Assembly: GCA_001460835.1 (NCBI GenBank)
Contig: CYKH01001786.1
Span: 1,325 to 35,862 of the forward strand
Reading direction: 5' to 3'
Length of the DNA: 34,538 nt
DNA from: Bodo saltans
Taxonomy: Eukaryota > Euglenozoa > Kinetoplastea > Eubodonida > Bodonidae
The notes beneath the pieces are model-generated. The model was not told the origin of the DNA. It ran no database searches and saw only the letters and a list, made by a program, of their open reading frames with translations. Numbering within the stretch: position 1 is the first letter of the stretch; each line of letters opens with the position of its first letter. This document shows, in pieces, positions 7,608 to 18,600 of the stretch. A program made the position numbers and the translations under genes.

Positions 7608-10600
7608 ATGAGCACCCTGGAGACCGGCAGCTCTCCTCGGGTAGTACCCTCGTCACCAAAGCAGCCAGCAACAGCAGCAGCGTCGGCTGCTTCAACGCCG
7701 TCCCAACTAGTCCCGAAGCGCCCACCGAGCGGAGGTCACACAAAGCGCCCTAACGTCTCCGTGGCAGGGCTGGCAGCTGTGACGCAACAAAGGTCAACAA
7801 CAGTGGCATCATCAGCGTCTTCGCCATCCGTACCAGCATCATCGCGCCCTACTAGTGCGTCGGCTGCAACGGCGTTGAACGCACGTCGGTTCATCGCTGT
7901 ACCTTCGCTCCCTTCACCTTCCACGACACCAAAACCGAATCTCACGGGCAGCAGGCCCGTTAGCGCAGCATCACCCAGACCAACAGGCGGTGAGGCATCA
8001 TCGGCCACAAAAGAAGATCATGGCATGATGAGCGAGCCGTTTCTTCGTCTTTTCCAAGATGAGGCCCTAGAGATGGCGGAGGTCGTGCTGGCTGCTCCTC
8101 CACCAGGAAGTTCCCCCACAACGCAGTCGATCGCTGCGACTCCACAATTCAAGACGCACAAAGAAGAAAATGGAGGTATCGGCGGACGACGTTCGGTATC
8201 ATCGGAAAACAACAACAACACGATCGACGAGCTTCGTGCAAGCGGAAGTATCACCAGACGGGGGTCATCAGGCGACTATTCACAGCAGCAGCCTCCTCCT
8301 GCGTTGCTGCGCTCGTCGTCCAGCTCTAATGCACTCGGTGCGTCTCCTACAAGTCCTGTGGCAGCTGCTGCAGTGGACCTGAAAGAGCGCACATCACCGC
8401 CCCTCATTCTCTCCGGTGCGTCCACTAACATTTCGCTCGTATTTCAGAGCATCATGAACAAGTTATCCGAGGAGGCCGATACGTTCAGCAGCTTCGCAAA
8501 TGCCTGCGAGACGGCGATGACTCGTGCTGAGGTTGCATGTGAGGGCATCGAGTACCCTCGTCAACTGGAGGCAAGCGTGGCATCCGCGCTCCTACTAAAA
8601 TTGACTCCGCTGTTAGGAAACGTCTATGGGCCGCTGGTACACCGCATTGTTCTCCGGCTGATGCTTGGCACGTTCTCCCACATCCCAGATACGGTGCTGC
8701 ACTCCTCGCCAACGACGCAGCCCACCAACAGCGCGTTGGTGCAACTTGTGCAAGTTCCGTCTTTTGGTACTCGCTCCAAGTCTCTGCGAGTGGAGTTGGA
8801 GAAAACAAAAGAAGCGCTGAAAAGTTCTCGCCACACATTACTCACCAACACGTCGCACTTGTTTGTGATGGCGGAGCGGAATGCGTCCGGTCGTCTTCGC
8901 GTTGTGTTCGACACGTGGCGGTCCCTCGCAAGCCGCCGGAAGAGGTTCGACACCAGCTTTACCGCGCTGAGGTCTCGACAGCAATCTGCAGTAATCAAGC
9001 GGGAATCGTTCCTTCGCTGGTTACATTTTGTTCAAATTCTCAAAAACTCTCGCGGTACAAACGTCGCATCGTCAAACCACGAACGACTGAACTCTCGCGT
9101 GGTGGAACTCCAAGTTCGTTGCTCTCAACGCGACGAACAACTCAACGCTCAACGCGTCGCGAAAGAAAAGTTTGCGGCGCGCTGCGAGCGTCTTGAGGAG
9201 CTGTACAATTACGAGAAGGAAGAGCTGTCCAAGTGCAGGTCGAAGCTTGTGTCGATGGATCAGGAAGTGCAGCGCTTCCGCTCCTTCTCTGTTCAAACAT
9301 TTCAAGTGCTGGATCGTGTGATGAGTTCCATACCGTTGTTCCTTGGTGGAAAAGCGGTGTCGGAGTTGGCGCACAACTCCACAATGATGCGGGACTTGAA
9401 TATTCGCAAGAACGCCGAGCCGATTCGAAATCCGAGCAGCACATCCGCCAGTGTGCCGACACGCCTACGACTCACATCGGAATACACAACGCCGTATCAT
9501 GTACACACAGGAGGAAGCGCGGAGTTGGAGGGGTATGTGGACGACGCCACGACTCTGGTGACACGCTGGGTGACCGTTTCGCGTGATGACGCTCGCCAGT
9601 TTATTGAAACGTGCCGAGCGCAAAAATTCAGCTTGTCGAAGGATGCGTTTGCCGCTTCTCTCGATGAAGATGATCTCTTCCGAGCGCAGCTGGATTCCGA
9701 GCAGGTCACCCTAAAGCCTGTCCGAGATTTTGGACGCGATCTCGCCGACGGTCGAATGTATCAACTCATCTTGTGGCGTATTATGTGCCATCGCTACGGC
9801 AACACAGCATATCTTGACGTACACCAACCCATCGCTCCCTACCCACTCGCAGATAGCGCCGCAGAGCGTATGGAGATTGTGGTGCGCATGTCGAGAGTAT
9901 TGGGCGTCGATGGCGGGCGAAGTGCCGCGGATTGGGCAGCCGTGAAGGGAGGGTCTGTTGAGGCACGCAAACAACATTTCTTGTTCTGCGTTCGTATCAT
10001 GACGATGCAAGCGACTTGCACTCCCCACTTCACGCGACTGTTTTCCACTCGCCAAGGTCACACGGCTAGTGCAATGACCGCGACGCATGTTCAGCAACTT
10101 TTACAATCCATCAATGACAAGTTAGATTTGACAGAGAAGTGGAACGTTGCGGTGCGATGCGTCAATAACTACGCGGCGTTGGTTGCCTCGAACAGCGCTT
10201 CCATTGATATTGGTAGTCACAAGACTCCCACCGTCAACAAAGAATACTGTATCGACAAGCAGGTGATTTTAGAACAAGCCTTGCCTCAGTCGCTTCGATT
10301 TGCAAAAGAAGCTGCGAGTTCAGTGGCGAGTTCCGCAAGCGCTGCCACCGCAGTGCGGCGAAACTTAGGCACGTTCTACGGAAGCAGCGACGCAAACAGA
10401 TTCCAGCGCCAGCTGCAACAGCTAGACGATCCCAACAACAACAACGGGGCCACGAGTGGAGGTGATGAGGACGATGGCAGTGCGGGATCACCGACGAACG
10501 CATCAGCAGTGCCTCAGTACCAGACACAAACGATGCAAGCCGCGACGTTCCTCTGGTCCGAAATGAATCACATCCTCTCTCAGAATGCAACGGAACTTCA

Positions 10601-11642
10601 ACGAGTTGCGTGGCACTACGCTGCGTACTCTGCACCTGATGTGGCAGGCTGCAACTGGGACACTCCTGCGTGGATGCGTTTCACAGAAGATGCTCGGCTC
10701 CACATCGATAGACACGTCTCCAAATATGTCAGCGATGCAGTGTTTCGATCACTCGCTGCGCCTAACCCTCAAACGGTTGCTGCAGCGATTGTCGCGTTAC
10801 AACCGGCGCAGCTTCAGCCTCGATTGTCGAACGCCTCGTTAAGCAGCAACAACTCTGCTGGTGCTGGTAGTCCAAACGCCAGGTCACGACCAGGAAGCGC
10901 CAAAGGACGAGGGTCAGACGCTGGGATGGCCAATAACGTCGGTGTTGGAGGCGGTGGTGACGATGGTGACGTTGCCGGTGGCCACTACTACCTGATGCCC
11001 ATTACCTCGCTCCCCACTGCAATTGCGCGCTTGTTCCTTGCTCGCAGCCTCAGCCCACCCATCCCTTCACAAGGATGGACAGACGTGGACCGCGCCGTGG
11101 AACTATTCCGCTTGTTCGTGCAGCAGGTCATTTTAGCCCCACAGTACGTCCCAAGAAGTTTGATCGACGACTTTGTCGCAACGTTCCAATTATCAGGCGT
11201 TCAAGACCTGATGAAACTTCACCGAGAGCCACTGAGGAAATTGTTCAACGACTTGTCATCGCGGGATACCACCACGCAGCTTTCACGCATTCGTCTTGAT
11301 GCTTTCATTCAGTTCGCGACAAGGGAGGTGAAACTCATGCCTGTGGTAGAGGTTGCGGAAGTGCTCCGTTTATACCAAACGTGCCGCATTGGCGCATCGC
11401 TTGTAGGTCCGTTGAGCCGAGGATCCGCTATGGTCGTCCCCGGGCTAGACCTCAACGGCTTCGTCATGGCGTTGATGCTGCTGAGCCGCATCCGTTTTGG
11501 TTTCCCGATGCTCCATATTGGAAATGCGTTGCAGCAGCTGTTGACCACTGTGGTGTTCCCAGCGGTTCAATTTAGAATGAAGCTGAAGTGGGGAACGCAG
11601 GTGACGCCCGCTGATGCCAGCCTCGCGAGCTCTCCAAAATAA
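7608..11642 (+). CDS. Large probable cytoskeletal protein (Sfi1-like helix, coiled coil, CH-like and EF-hand-like segments)
   Basis: The product has 1344 residues. Residues 1-280 are Ser/Pro/Ala-rich and probably disordered. At about 425-480, FDTWRSLASRRKR and FLRWLHFVQ resemble the tryptophan-spaced helices of Sfi1-type centrin-binding repeats. A charged heptad-like coiled coil follows at about 484-570. Around 700-810, VRDFGRDLADGRMYQLIL followed by a late helical pair is reminiscent of a calponin-homology domain. The last 180 residues contain two helix-loop-helix units (LDAFIQFA, LDLNGFVMAL) resembling degenerate EF-hands without full calcium ligands. Low-complexity inserts separate these parts (about 945-970 and 1070-1130). 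The combination suggests a structural protein of the flagellar or basal-body cytoskeleton, but that is inference. The start ATG is 50 nt past a splice-like AG. Confidence 0.75.
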   Translation: MSTLETGSSPRVVPSSPKQPATAAASAASTPSQLVPKRPPSGGHTKRPNVSVAGLAAVTQQRSTTVASSASSPSVPASSRPTSASAATALNARRFIAVPSLPSPSTTPKPNLTGSRPVSAASPRPTGGEASSATKEDHGMMSEPFLRLFQDEALEMAEVVLAAPPPGSSPTTQSIAATPQFKTHKEENGGIGGRRSVSSENNNNTIDELRASGSITRRGSSGDYSQQQPPPALLRSSSSSNALGASPTSPVAAAAVDLKERTSPPLILSGASTNISLVFQSIMNKLSEEADTFSSFANACETAMTRAEVACEGIEYPRQLEASVASALLLKLTPLLGNVYGPLVHRIVLRLMLGTFSHIPDTVLHSSPTTQPTNSALVQLVQVPSFGTRSKSLRVELEKTKEALKSSRHTLLTNTSHLFVMAERNASGRLRVVFDTWRSLASRRKRFDTSFTALRSRQQSAVIKRESFLRWLHFVQILKNSRGTNVASSNHERLNSRVVELQVRCSQRDEQLNAQRVAKEKFAARCERLEELYNYEKEELSKCRSKLVSMDQEVQRFRSFSVQTFQVLDRVMSSIPLFLGGKAVSELAHNSTMMRDLNIRKNAEPIRNPSSTSASVPTRLRLTSEYTTPYHVHTGGSAELEGYVDDATTLVTRWVTVSRDDARQFIETCRAQKFSLSKDAFAASLDEDDLFRAQLDSEQVTLKPVRDFGRDLADGRMYQLILWRIMCHRYGNTAYLDVHQPIAPYPLADSAAERMEIVVRMSRVLGVDGGRSAADWAAVKGGSVEARKQHFLFCVRIMTMQATCTPHFTRLFSTRQGHTASAMTATHVQQLLQSINDKLDLTEKWNVAVRCVNNYAALVASNSASIDIGSHKTPTVNKEYCIDKQVILEQALPQSLRFAKEAASSVASSASAATAVRRNLGTFYGSSDANRFQRQLQQLDDPNNNNGATSGGDEDDGSAGSPTNASAVPQYQTQTMQAATFLWSEMNHILSQNATELQRVAWHYAAYSAPDVAGCNWDTPAWMRFTEDARLHIDRHVSKYVSDAVFRSLAAPNPQTVAAAIVALQPAQLQPRLSNASLSSNNSAGAGSPNARSRPGSAKGRGSDAGMANNVGVGGGGDDGDVAGGHYYLMPITSLPTAIARLFLARSLSPPIPSQGWTDVDRAVELFRLFVQQVILAPQYVPRSLIDDFVATFQLSGVQDLMKLHREPLRKLFNDLSSRDTTTQLSRIRLDAFIQFATREVKLMPVVEVAEVLRLYQTCRIGASLVGPLSRGSAMVVPGLDLNGFVMALMLLSRIRFGFPMLHIGNALQQLLTTVVFPAVQFRMKLKWGTQVTPADASLASSPK

Positions 11643-11960
11643 GAAAAGCCACACACTGCTGTGGCAACAACAAAAAGTGTTCAGAATCACAAACCAAAGT
11701 TAGATGGGAGTGGAAATCGTCGTTACTGGCGACAGCAATTCGGTGTACAGAACTTCTTTTTTTGTATTCTCAACACACGCACAAAATGTGAAACTGTGCT
11801 GCCACAGTGAAGTAACATCTCGATATCCAATTTCTTGTTTCGTTTTTCGGCGGTCCAAGTGCAGTGCGGACGCGAGGGACGAATAATAACCGCATAGAAA
11901 GAAGTTGTTAGAAAACAAAAAAAAAACAAAAAACAACAGACTACAAACAAAACGAAAGCA
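11643..11960 (+). promoter_or_regulatory. Spacer and 5' region of PIG-A
   Basis: T/C tracts lie at 11752-11770 and 11828-11846, and an A-rich leader (11908-11960) runs directly into the ATG. A 60-codon ATG frame at 11704-11886 has no recognisable content; it is either an upstream ORF or chance. No other gene is seen. Confidence 0.35.
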
Positions 11961-13319
11961 ATGGGAGTCCACAGGGTCGCTCTGGTCTCCGATTTTTTCT
12001 ACCCTGGATTCGGTGGGGTGGAAATTCATATGTACAATATTGCACAGTGCCTCATGCGACGAGGCCACAAAGTGATCATTATCACTCGTGCATACGGCGA
12101 TCGAAACGGCGTTCGTTACGTCACCGGTGGGCTTAAAGTGTACTACCTTCCATTTGTCGGTGTCCGCCTTCCTCCTGGCACGGTGACGCTGCCCACCATC
12201 TTCGGATGTTTTCCCATTTTGCGAAGTATTTTTATTCGTGAAGGGATCACTATTGTACACGGACATCAAACCACCTCGAACTTATGCCACGAAGCGATGT
12301 TCCATGGCGGCGTGATGGGGTTGAAGTGCATTTTCACCGACCACAGTCTTTTCGGATTTGCAGACGGCGCATCGATTCACATCAACAAAGTGCTTCTCTG
12401 GTCCCTTCGTTGCGTGGATCAAGTGATTTGCGTGAGCAACACCTCCCGGGAGAACACCGTGTTACGCGCTCAAATCCCTCCGAGCCGCGTGAGCGTCATT
12501 CCGAACGCCACCGACACGTTGGCCTTCACCCCTCCGGATGACATGAAATATCGATCATGGAGCGCGAGGACTGACCGTGAGGGGATCACCATTGTTGCTA
12601 TCACTCGGCTGGTGTATCGGAAAGGCTCGGATTTGTTTGTCGATGTCATTCCTGAGATCTGCAAGCGTCATCCTAACGTAAGGTGGGTAATTGGTGGAGA
12701 CGGGCCGCGGAAAACACAGCTCGACCAGATGGTGGAAAAGCACGGTCTGTTTGACCGTGTCAAGATGCTCGGTGCGCTGAAGCATAGTGAGGTGAAGGGC
12801 GTTCTGAATCAAGGACAAATTTTCTTGAATTGTAGTTTGACAGAGGCGTTTTGCATCGCGCTGATTGAAGCGTCGTCGTGCGGATTGCTGGGCGTTTCTA
12901 CCAGAGTTGGTGGCGTCCCAGAGGTCTTGCCATCAAGCATGCTAGTGTTGGCAGAGCCGGAGCCGACGTCGATTATCGTTGCACTGGAGGAGGCGATTGC
13001 AAAAGCTCCGTACATGTCCCCGTGGGAGATTCACGACAATGTGCGACGGTTTTATAGCTGGGATTGGGTGGCAGAGCGAACGGAGCGGGTGTACGATCGC
13101 GTACTCCACAGTGAGCCGCCTGCGCTGTGCGAGAAGCTGGTGGAGTTCACGTCTGTTGGCCGTGTGTACGGGTGTATCTGCATGATGTTGTATGCACTGG
13201 ACTGGCTGTTCCTCCAGTTCTTAGAGTGGTGGATGCCTGCTTCGAGTGTAGACGTCGCCCCGGACTTCCCTGTAGCGGCGTTTCATCGTCACAGAGACAA
13301 GCTTGACAAAGATCTCTGA
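11961..13319 (+). CDS. PIGA: GPI N-acetylglucosaminyltransferase catalytic subunit (PIG-A / GPI3)
   Basis: The 452-residue product is close to the usual length of PIG-A. This is the catalytic subunit of the complex that moves GlcNAc from UDP-GlcNAc to phosphatidylinositol on the cytosolic face of the ER, the first step of GPI-anchor synthesis. The N-terminal Rossmann domain shows VALVSDFFYPGFGGVEIH, the hallmark of this branch of GT4, followed by RGHKVIIITRAYG, VHGHQTTS and IFTDHSLFGFAD. The C-terminal GT-B domain has VIGGDGPRKTQLDQM and an EX7E motif with E295 and E303 in TEAFCIALIEAS, then GVSTRVGGVPEVLP. A hydrophobic segment at about 400-425 fits the single C-terminal membrane anchor of the family. 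All catalytic motifs are present and the frame is uninterrupted. This is one of the safest calls in the window. Confidence 0.95.
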   Translation: MGVHRVALVSDFFYPGFGGVEIHMYNIAQCLMRRGHKVIIITRAYGDRNGVRYVTGGLKVYYLPFVGVRLPPGTVTLPTIFGCFPILRSIFIREGITIVHGHQTTSNLCHEAMFHGGVMGLKCIFTDHSLFGFADGASIHINKVLLWSLRCVDQVICVSNTSRENTVLRAQIPPSRVSVIPNATDTLAFTPPDDMKYRSWSARTDREGITIVAITRLVYRKGSDLFVDVIPEICKRHPNVRWVIGGDGPRKTQLDQMVEKHGLFDRVKMLGALKHSEVKGVLNQGQIFLNCSLTEAFCIALIEASSCGLLGVSTRVGGVPEVLPSSMLVLAEPEPTSIIVALEEAIAKAPYMSPWEIHDNVRRFYSWDWVAERTERVYDRVLHSEPPALCEKLVEFTSVGRVYGCICMMLYALDWLFLQFLEWWMPASSVDVAPDFPVAAFHRHRDKLDKDL

Positions 13320-13485
13320 GAGAAGGGGTGGTGCTTTTTATGCTATGCATATGCAAAAAAGTTTTGTTCTCCCAACGAAAATGAGAGTTCTTGAAACCAC
13401 ATTATCAATTCACTTATTCCGCCTCCCTTTCACTCTCGTATCAAACATACACAGCTCTTTTTCACATAAATTCCAAAAAAAAAAG
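13320..13485 (+). promoter_or_regulatory. Probable trans-splice acceptor region for the M20 peptidase gene
   Basis: T/C-rich sequence at 13420-13440 is followed by CACAG ending near 13453 and a second T tract. The ATG at 13486 follows an A10 run after about 30 nt. An in-frame ATG at 13303 would overlap the PIG-A gene and add residues that do not belong to the peptidase family, so I reject it. Confidence 0.4.
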
Positions 13486-14907
13486 ATGTCCATTGACTGG
13501 AACTCTGTTCGTACTCACATTGATGGGGAATGGGATGAAACCATCATCCCCACTCTCAGTGACTACATCAAGATTCCCAACCAGAGTCCCCACTACGATT
13601 CTGAGTGGGCAACGAACGGCCTGATCGAGGACGCGTTCAAGGTGCTCATTGACTGGCTCAAGAAGCAGCCGGTGAAGGGCATGACGTTCGAGCTGCTCGA
13701 GGAGCCCGGTCGCACCCCCTTCCTCTTCATCGAGATTGAAGGCTCCACCGCGACCGCCAACACGCTGTTTATGTATGGCCATATGGACAAGCAGCCCCCG
13801 CTGTACCCCTGGTCCGAGGGTCTCGACCCCTACACCCCCGTGTACCGTGACGGTAAGCTGTACGGCCGCGGTGGTGCTGATGACGGCTATGCGATCTGCG
13901 CCGCCATCACCTCCATCGTCGCTCTGCAGAAGCACAACATCCCCCACGCCCGCACGGTGGTCACCATCGAGGCCTGCGAGGAGTCCGGCAGCTTCGACCT
14001 CCCTCACTACATCAACAAGTGCAAGGGACGTATCGGTGATGTCGACCTCGTCGTCTGCCTTGACAGCGGGTCCATGAATTACGATCAGCTCTGGCTGACG
14101 GGCTCCCTTCGTGGTGTTGCGGGTGGTGTCCTCACCGTTCAGGTGCTCGACGAGAGCATGCACAGCGGTATCGCCGGTGGTGTTGTGCCCGATGCGTTCC
14201 GTATCATTCGCCACCTTCTTGACCGTATTGAGGACTCCGCCACTGGCGAGTTCAAGGTTGCGGAGGCGTTCATTCCGATCCCCGATGAAATCCCCAAGAC
14301 CATGGCTGCCTTCCACGAGCTCGACTTCGTTGGCACCTTTGCCCTCTCCAAGGGCGTCAAGCCCGCCCCTGGCGATAACGTCACCCTGGCCCTGAACAAC
14401 TTCTGGCGTCCCTGCCTCACCGTCGTGGGTGCTGACCTCCCCCACCCCACTAAGGCTGGAAATGTGATTGCTGCTAAGAAGTCCGTGAAGCTCTCCATCC
14501 GCACGCCCCCTGGTATCGACGCCAAGGAAGTTAGCATCGTCGTTGGCCGCATCCTCGAGGCGGATCCCCCACAGGGTGCCAAGGTCACGTACGAGGCCGA
14601 GGCTGCCGCAAGCGGCTGGTCTGCCCCCATCCTCCAGGACTGGCTGCGCACCGCTGTCAACGAGGGCAGCGAGTTCTACTTCAACAAGCCCTTCGCCCTC
14701 ACAGGCCTGGGTGGCAGCATTCCTTTCATGGGCATGCTCGGTGAGATGTACCCCAAGGCTCAGTTTGTCGTTACTGGTGTCCTCGGTCCCCAGAGTAATG
14801 CTCACGGACCGAACGAGTTCCTGCACGTGCCTTTCGGTAAGGGCGTCACGAACTGCGTTGCTCGCATCGTCGCTGCCCACTACGTGAACCAGCTGTCCCA
14901 GCAGTAA
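13486..14907 (+). CDS. M20-family metallopeptidase (CNDP-like dipeptidase)
   Basis: The 473-residue product contains the complete di-zinc site of the M20 family: H99 in GHMDKQ, bridging D132 in GRGGADDG, catalytic E165 and ligand E166 in EACEESG, D193 in VCLDSG, and H440 in NAHGPNEF. A dimerisation-type insert lies between the two halves. It is most like cytosolic carnosine/non-specific dipeptidases, which remove single residues from di- and tripeptides. No signal peptide is seen, so a cytosolic location is likely. The gene has an unusually strong preference for C- or G-ending codons compared with its neighbours, suggesting high expression. That bias also creates a 585-codon stop-free frame on the opposite strand, which I consider an artefact. 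The start at 13486 is chosen because the family fold begins there, right after an A-rich leader. Confidence 0.93.
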   Translation: MSIDWNSVRTHIDGEWDETIIPTLSDYIKIPNQSPHYDSEWATNGLIEDAFKVLIDWLKKQPVKGMTFELLEEPGRTPFLFIEIEGSTATANTLFMYGHMDKQPPLYPWSEGLDPYTPVYRDGKLYGRGGADDGYAICAAITSIVALQKHNIPHARTVVTIEACEESGSFDLPHYINKCKGRIGDVDLVVCLDSGSMNYDQLWLTGSLRGVAGGVLTVQVLDESMHSGIAGGVVPDAFRIIRHLLDRIEDSATGEFKVAEAFIPIPDEIPKTMAAFHELDFVGTFALSKGVKPAPGDNVTLALNNFWRPCLTVVGADLPHPTKAGNVIAAKKSVKLSIRTPPGIDAKEVSIVVGRILEADPPQGAKVTYEAEAAASGWSAPILQDWLRTAVNEGSEFYFNKPFALTGLGGSIPFMGMLGEMYPKAQFVVTGVLGPQSNAHGPNEFLHVPFGKGVTNCVARIVAAHYVNQLSQQ

Positions 14908-15660
14908 GGGCGGTGGAGGGTTATCACGGATGGGTGAAAGAACGGTGTCAAGAACGGGGAATAAAAAACCTTCATGCATCGTTTTGTTCACCTCCTCTTT
15001 TTTCTTTTGCACTTTTGCTCCCACTTTGAGGGGGTAAAAACATCGACGCGCGTTTGGAGCAATTCGTTTTGCTGAGGTGAACGGAAAATATTGAACGTAA
15101 CGGCTTTTACTTGACTCTTGCTCGGTCAGTCCTTCCACGTTGCGGGGAAAGTGTGGATGACAAGCAAGAGGTGCGATGAGTAACTCCAAAAAAACACAAA
15201 CTCGCAACGTACTTACCAAATAATCAGCTGATCACAATTCAGTGAACTATCATTTTAGCCACTTTTTCCCCCCTTTTTTGACAAACATTCAGAGCCACGC
15301 GTAGCAAAAAGGGAGAAATAGGTTAAAAGAAAAAGCGACTCATTACTTTGATGCCACACACGGACATCGAACACCATAGCCCACCACCATACCCGAAGAA
15401 TTCTCGCGCCACACCACTGGACGCAGGAGAATCGACGAAGATATAACGACGAGAAGTACTTATAAAAAAGAAACAAAACAAGGAGTAAGTAGACCTCCTT
15501 CCGAAAGAAATAGCAAGCACACGTCCTTTTCCTTGCGGCATTGCTTGCACCGGTTGTGTTGAGATACACAACATCACTCGTACAAAAGTGACCCCCAAGA
15601 AACTACTACAACGTCCAACACTATTGCTTGACGCAACGCTCATTAGTTGCTTTCTTTAAA
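14908..15660 (+). other. 750-nt spacer with T/C tracts
   Basis: No gene is visible on either strand. T/C tracts occur at 14990-15010 and 15258-15280. The last AG before the next gene's ATG (15661) is at 15645-15646, in GCTCATTAG. Splicing there would exclude the in-frame ATG at 15628. An AATAAAA word at 14959-14965 may lie near the polyadenylation region of the peptidase gene. Confidence 0.4.
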
Positions 15661-18600
15661 ATGGGAAATTCTTGTACGTCAGAATGCAATCGTCAAAATG
15701 AAGATGATGCTCAGTATTCGCCTCCATCCCGTCGACAGCAAAAACAGCAACTGCAACACGGTGCTATGGAGGAGATGAATGCGACAACATCAGTGCTGCC
15801 GTCTGCAGCCGTGGCCTCCCGAGGAGGCGGCGGCGCGCCCGCAACTGGTAGTGGCGCATCGCTGTCGTTGTCTTCTCCGCTTGCGGACGTGGATCAGTTA
15901 GTGGCTAGACGAAGTGCCAGCACAGCAACCAGCGCTAGTTCCACAAGTGAAACTCGACAACCAACACATCAGCAGCATGCAGACGCCGAAGGCAGCCAAA
16001 GTGCATCGGGAGGACCTGCTGGAAGTGCAGATCCGTCGTCTTCATCTCTTCAAGAAGGACGACGCAGCAGCAGCAGCGGCAAGAAATCCCACCACCGCCA
16101 TCGTCAGCATCGCCGCTTGTCAGGACCTCCAAACGTTCCGATCAGCGGAGTTGTAGGGGCGACGCCACCCGCCGAGCGCGTTTTGAGCGTGAGAGCAGCA
16201 CCACCAGGTGCTTCATTTGACATTTCCTCACCGTCAAATGAGTTATCATTAGGAGCCTCTGGGCGAGGCAGGAGAGGCAGTTGTAGTGACAACGCTGTTC
16301 AAAATCCTCTCAGCCACCGCCCCTCCTCGAGCAGCCAGGAAGACGATGACGCAACAACCACCGCCACAACGGTGACCACCGCAACCACAGCGAGCCCACC
16401 CCCATTGGCGCATTCCCCGCAGTCCACCGTCCCAAGTCCCACTCCTCCTCTTACGATTGAACAGTGGAAAACGCAACAACAACAGCACCAAGTGCAAGAT
16501 AGTCAGAAACAATACGCACCACCGGCGGCATCCCCCTCAACGCCGCTAGCGCCTGCCTATGTGCAGCCTGTTGCACAACTCACACAACAGCAAGCACAGC
16601 AGCAGCAGCAGTCACAACCGCCGAAGAAAAATGATTCTTCGAAGAAAATTCGCCTCACAAATGAGATGGCCGATGCTCCCCATTATCACCGCCGGGTGTT
16701 ACCTCCAACAAATCATCATACCGCAACAACAACAACAACAACAACACCAGCCGTCACTAATAAGGGAGAAGTTAACACGACTGACGAGGCACAACCACCA
16801 GGTGGTGCATCAACGATAACAAATACCGATGAGAGTGTTGCTCAAAAGTCAGTTTCGCCACCACCACTACCGCTACCAGCGAAGGCAACAACGGTGTCTG
16901 CTGTTGAACCACTCGCTCTCCAACAAGTCTCGTCTGCGGTGATGTGGAGCATCGACGACATTCCACCAACACCATCACTACCTTTCGGTTCCTCCGCTGC
17001 ATCCAACAAGATCGGCGGTGTTGCTGGAAGTACTAGTGGAGAGGAAGCGCCGCCACTTGACTTGATTGCAAACTTAGCGTCGTTCCAGAAGCAAAGTATT
17101 GATACACATCCAAGTCTAGAGGAGTTGGTTCATCTGCATGTCACCACCACCACCACCAACATTGTGCGGAAAAGCTCCACCACGTCATCAGGAGGAGACA
17201 ACAGAGGAGGAGGAGGGAAGTTAGGCGGCCAGCCTCCGTCGCACAGTTCCATGAACTCCACTGTGGGCACTCACCAATCGATTCCACTGACACACACAAC
17301 ACAAAATTCCACATCGAATTACCTCGGAAGTTCAACAGGTGGTGGTGGTGGTGGACTGCCGCCCAGGTCTCCATCAGGTTCCATCACAGCTGCGTCGCGT
17401 CAAAACAGCAACGGTATTGTTGTTCCCATGCTGGTTCACCAACTGAACACGAGCGAAAGCAGCACGAGTAGCCCACAACAAAGCTTGCGCGCTGAAATTT
17501 CGAACTCGCCGCAGTTATTTTCACCAACTATCTCGCAGCAGCAGCAGCAACAACAACCTCATCAACATGACTTACTGCCGCATGGAACGCCAGCGACGAC
17601 AGCGTCGACAACAATGGCGTTGGCGCTAGCTACCTCCATCACCGCCAACTCAACTCCCGGCGGCGGAGTCGTCAACGGCTCGATGAGCCTCGCCTCATCC
17701 GTGTCGGGCGTGCTACCAATGGGAGGTATTGCTGGTGCAGCGTCCTCATCAAACAACTTCTCTCCCCTTCACCACCATCATCACACCGCCAACGGTGGTG
17801 ACATGGCGCGGATCCTTTCGACTTCGCAAGGAAGTGAAATCAGCGTTGATGCTTCACATAGTGGTGGCACGGCCAACGGACCTCCACTTTTATCGTCGTC
17901 TCTCCAAGCCCCGAATATTCAAGCAGGCGGCGGCGCTTCCTCCCTCATGGACTCTGCGTCTGTGACGAGACGACGCGCTAGCAGCAACAATAACTCTCAA
18001 TCGCGTGCATCGCCGTCTGTGCAGATGTTGCCTGAGGTCGTTGATCACGCCATGCCCTCAAGGCGCAACTCCACCACCACGACACTGAACAGCAGCAGAA
18101 ACAACAACGCCGGCCACCACCACAGAACATCATCTCCGCCAATCGCTCGAGCTGGAGGAGGAGGAGGAAATAGCACCAGTAGCACTTCTGGCACTGGATC
18201 ATCATCTGCGTCGTCATCCGGCCGAGTGTCGTCACCATCGTACACACAGGCAGAGAATCACGCTGCGATGCTTATCAACAGGAAATACCAACGCGAAGGA
18301 GAGCAGCAGCAACGGCGGGCACAGCAACGGAGTCAAAGTCAACAACAACAACAACAACAACAACAACAGCAGCAACTGCCACGGCACGAATCCTCCTCAC
18401 ATGGAAGTGGCAGCGGCAGCGGTGGCAACATGTCGCGACTCCCAGCAGGTCTGGCTGGTGCAACGCAGCCCAACATGTCAGGCCTCTTCATCCGCAATGG
18501 TGGTGTCGGAGGAGGAGGAAGCACTTCGACGGGAGGTAGTCACAGCAGCCGAACTGTTGGTGGCGGTCTTCTTCTGGGGAGCACCATTGGGGGAAGCACC

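Noticed and set aside
11704-11886. 60-codon ATG frame upstream of PIG-A
   Set aside because: No recognisable content, and it lies in sequence likely removed by or ahead of trans-splicing.
13303-13485. N-terminal extension of the M20 peptidase from ATG 13303
   Set aside because: It overlaps the end of PIG-A and crosses T/C-rich probable splice-acceptor sequence; family similarity starts after 13486.
13462-15219. 585-codon open frame on the minus strand
   Set aside because: It is opposite the M20 peptidase gene and results from that gene's C/G-ending codons. It has no domain and runs against the orientation of all other genes.
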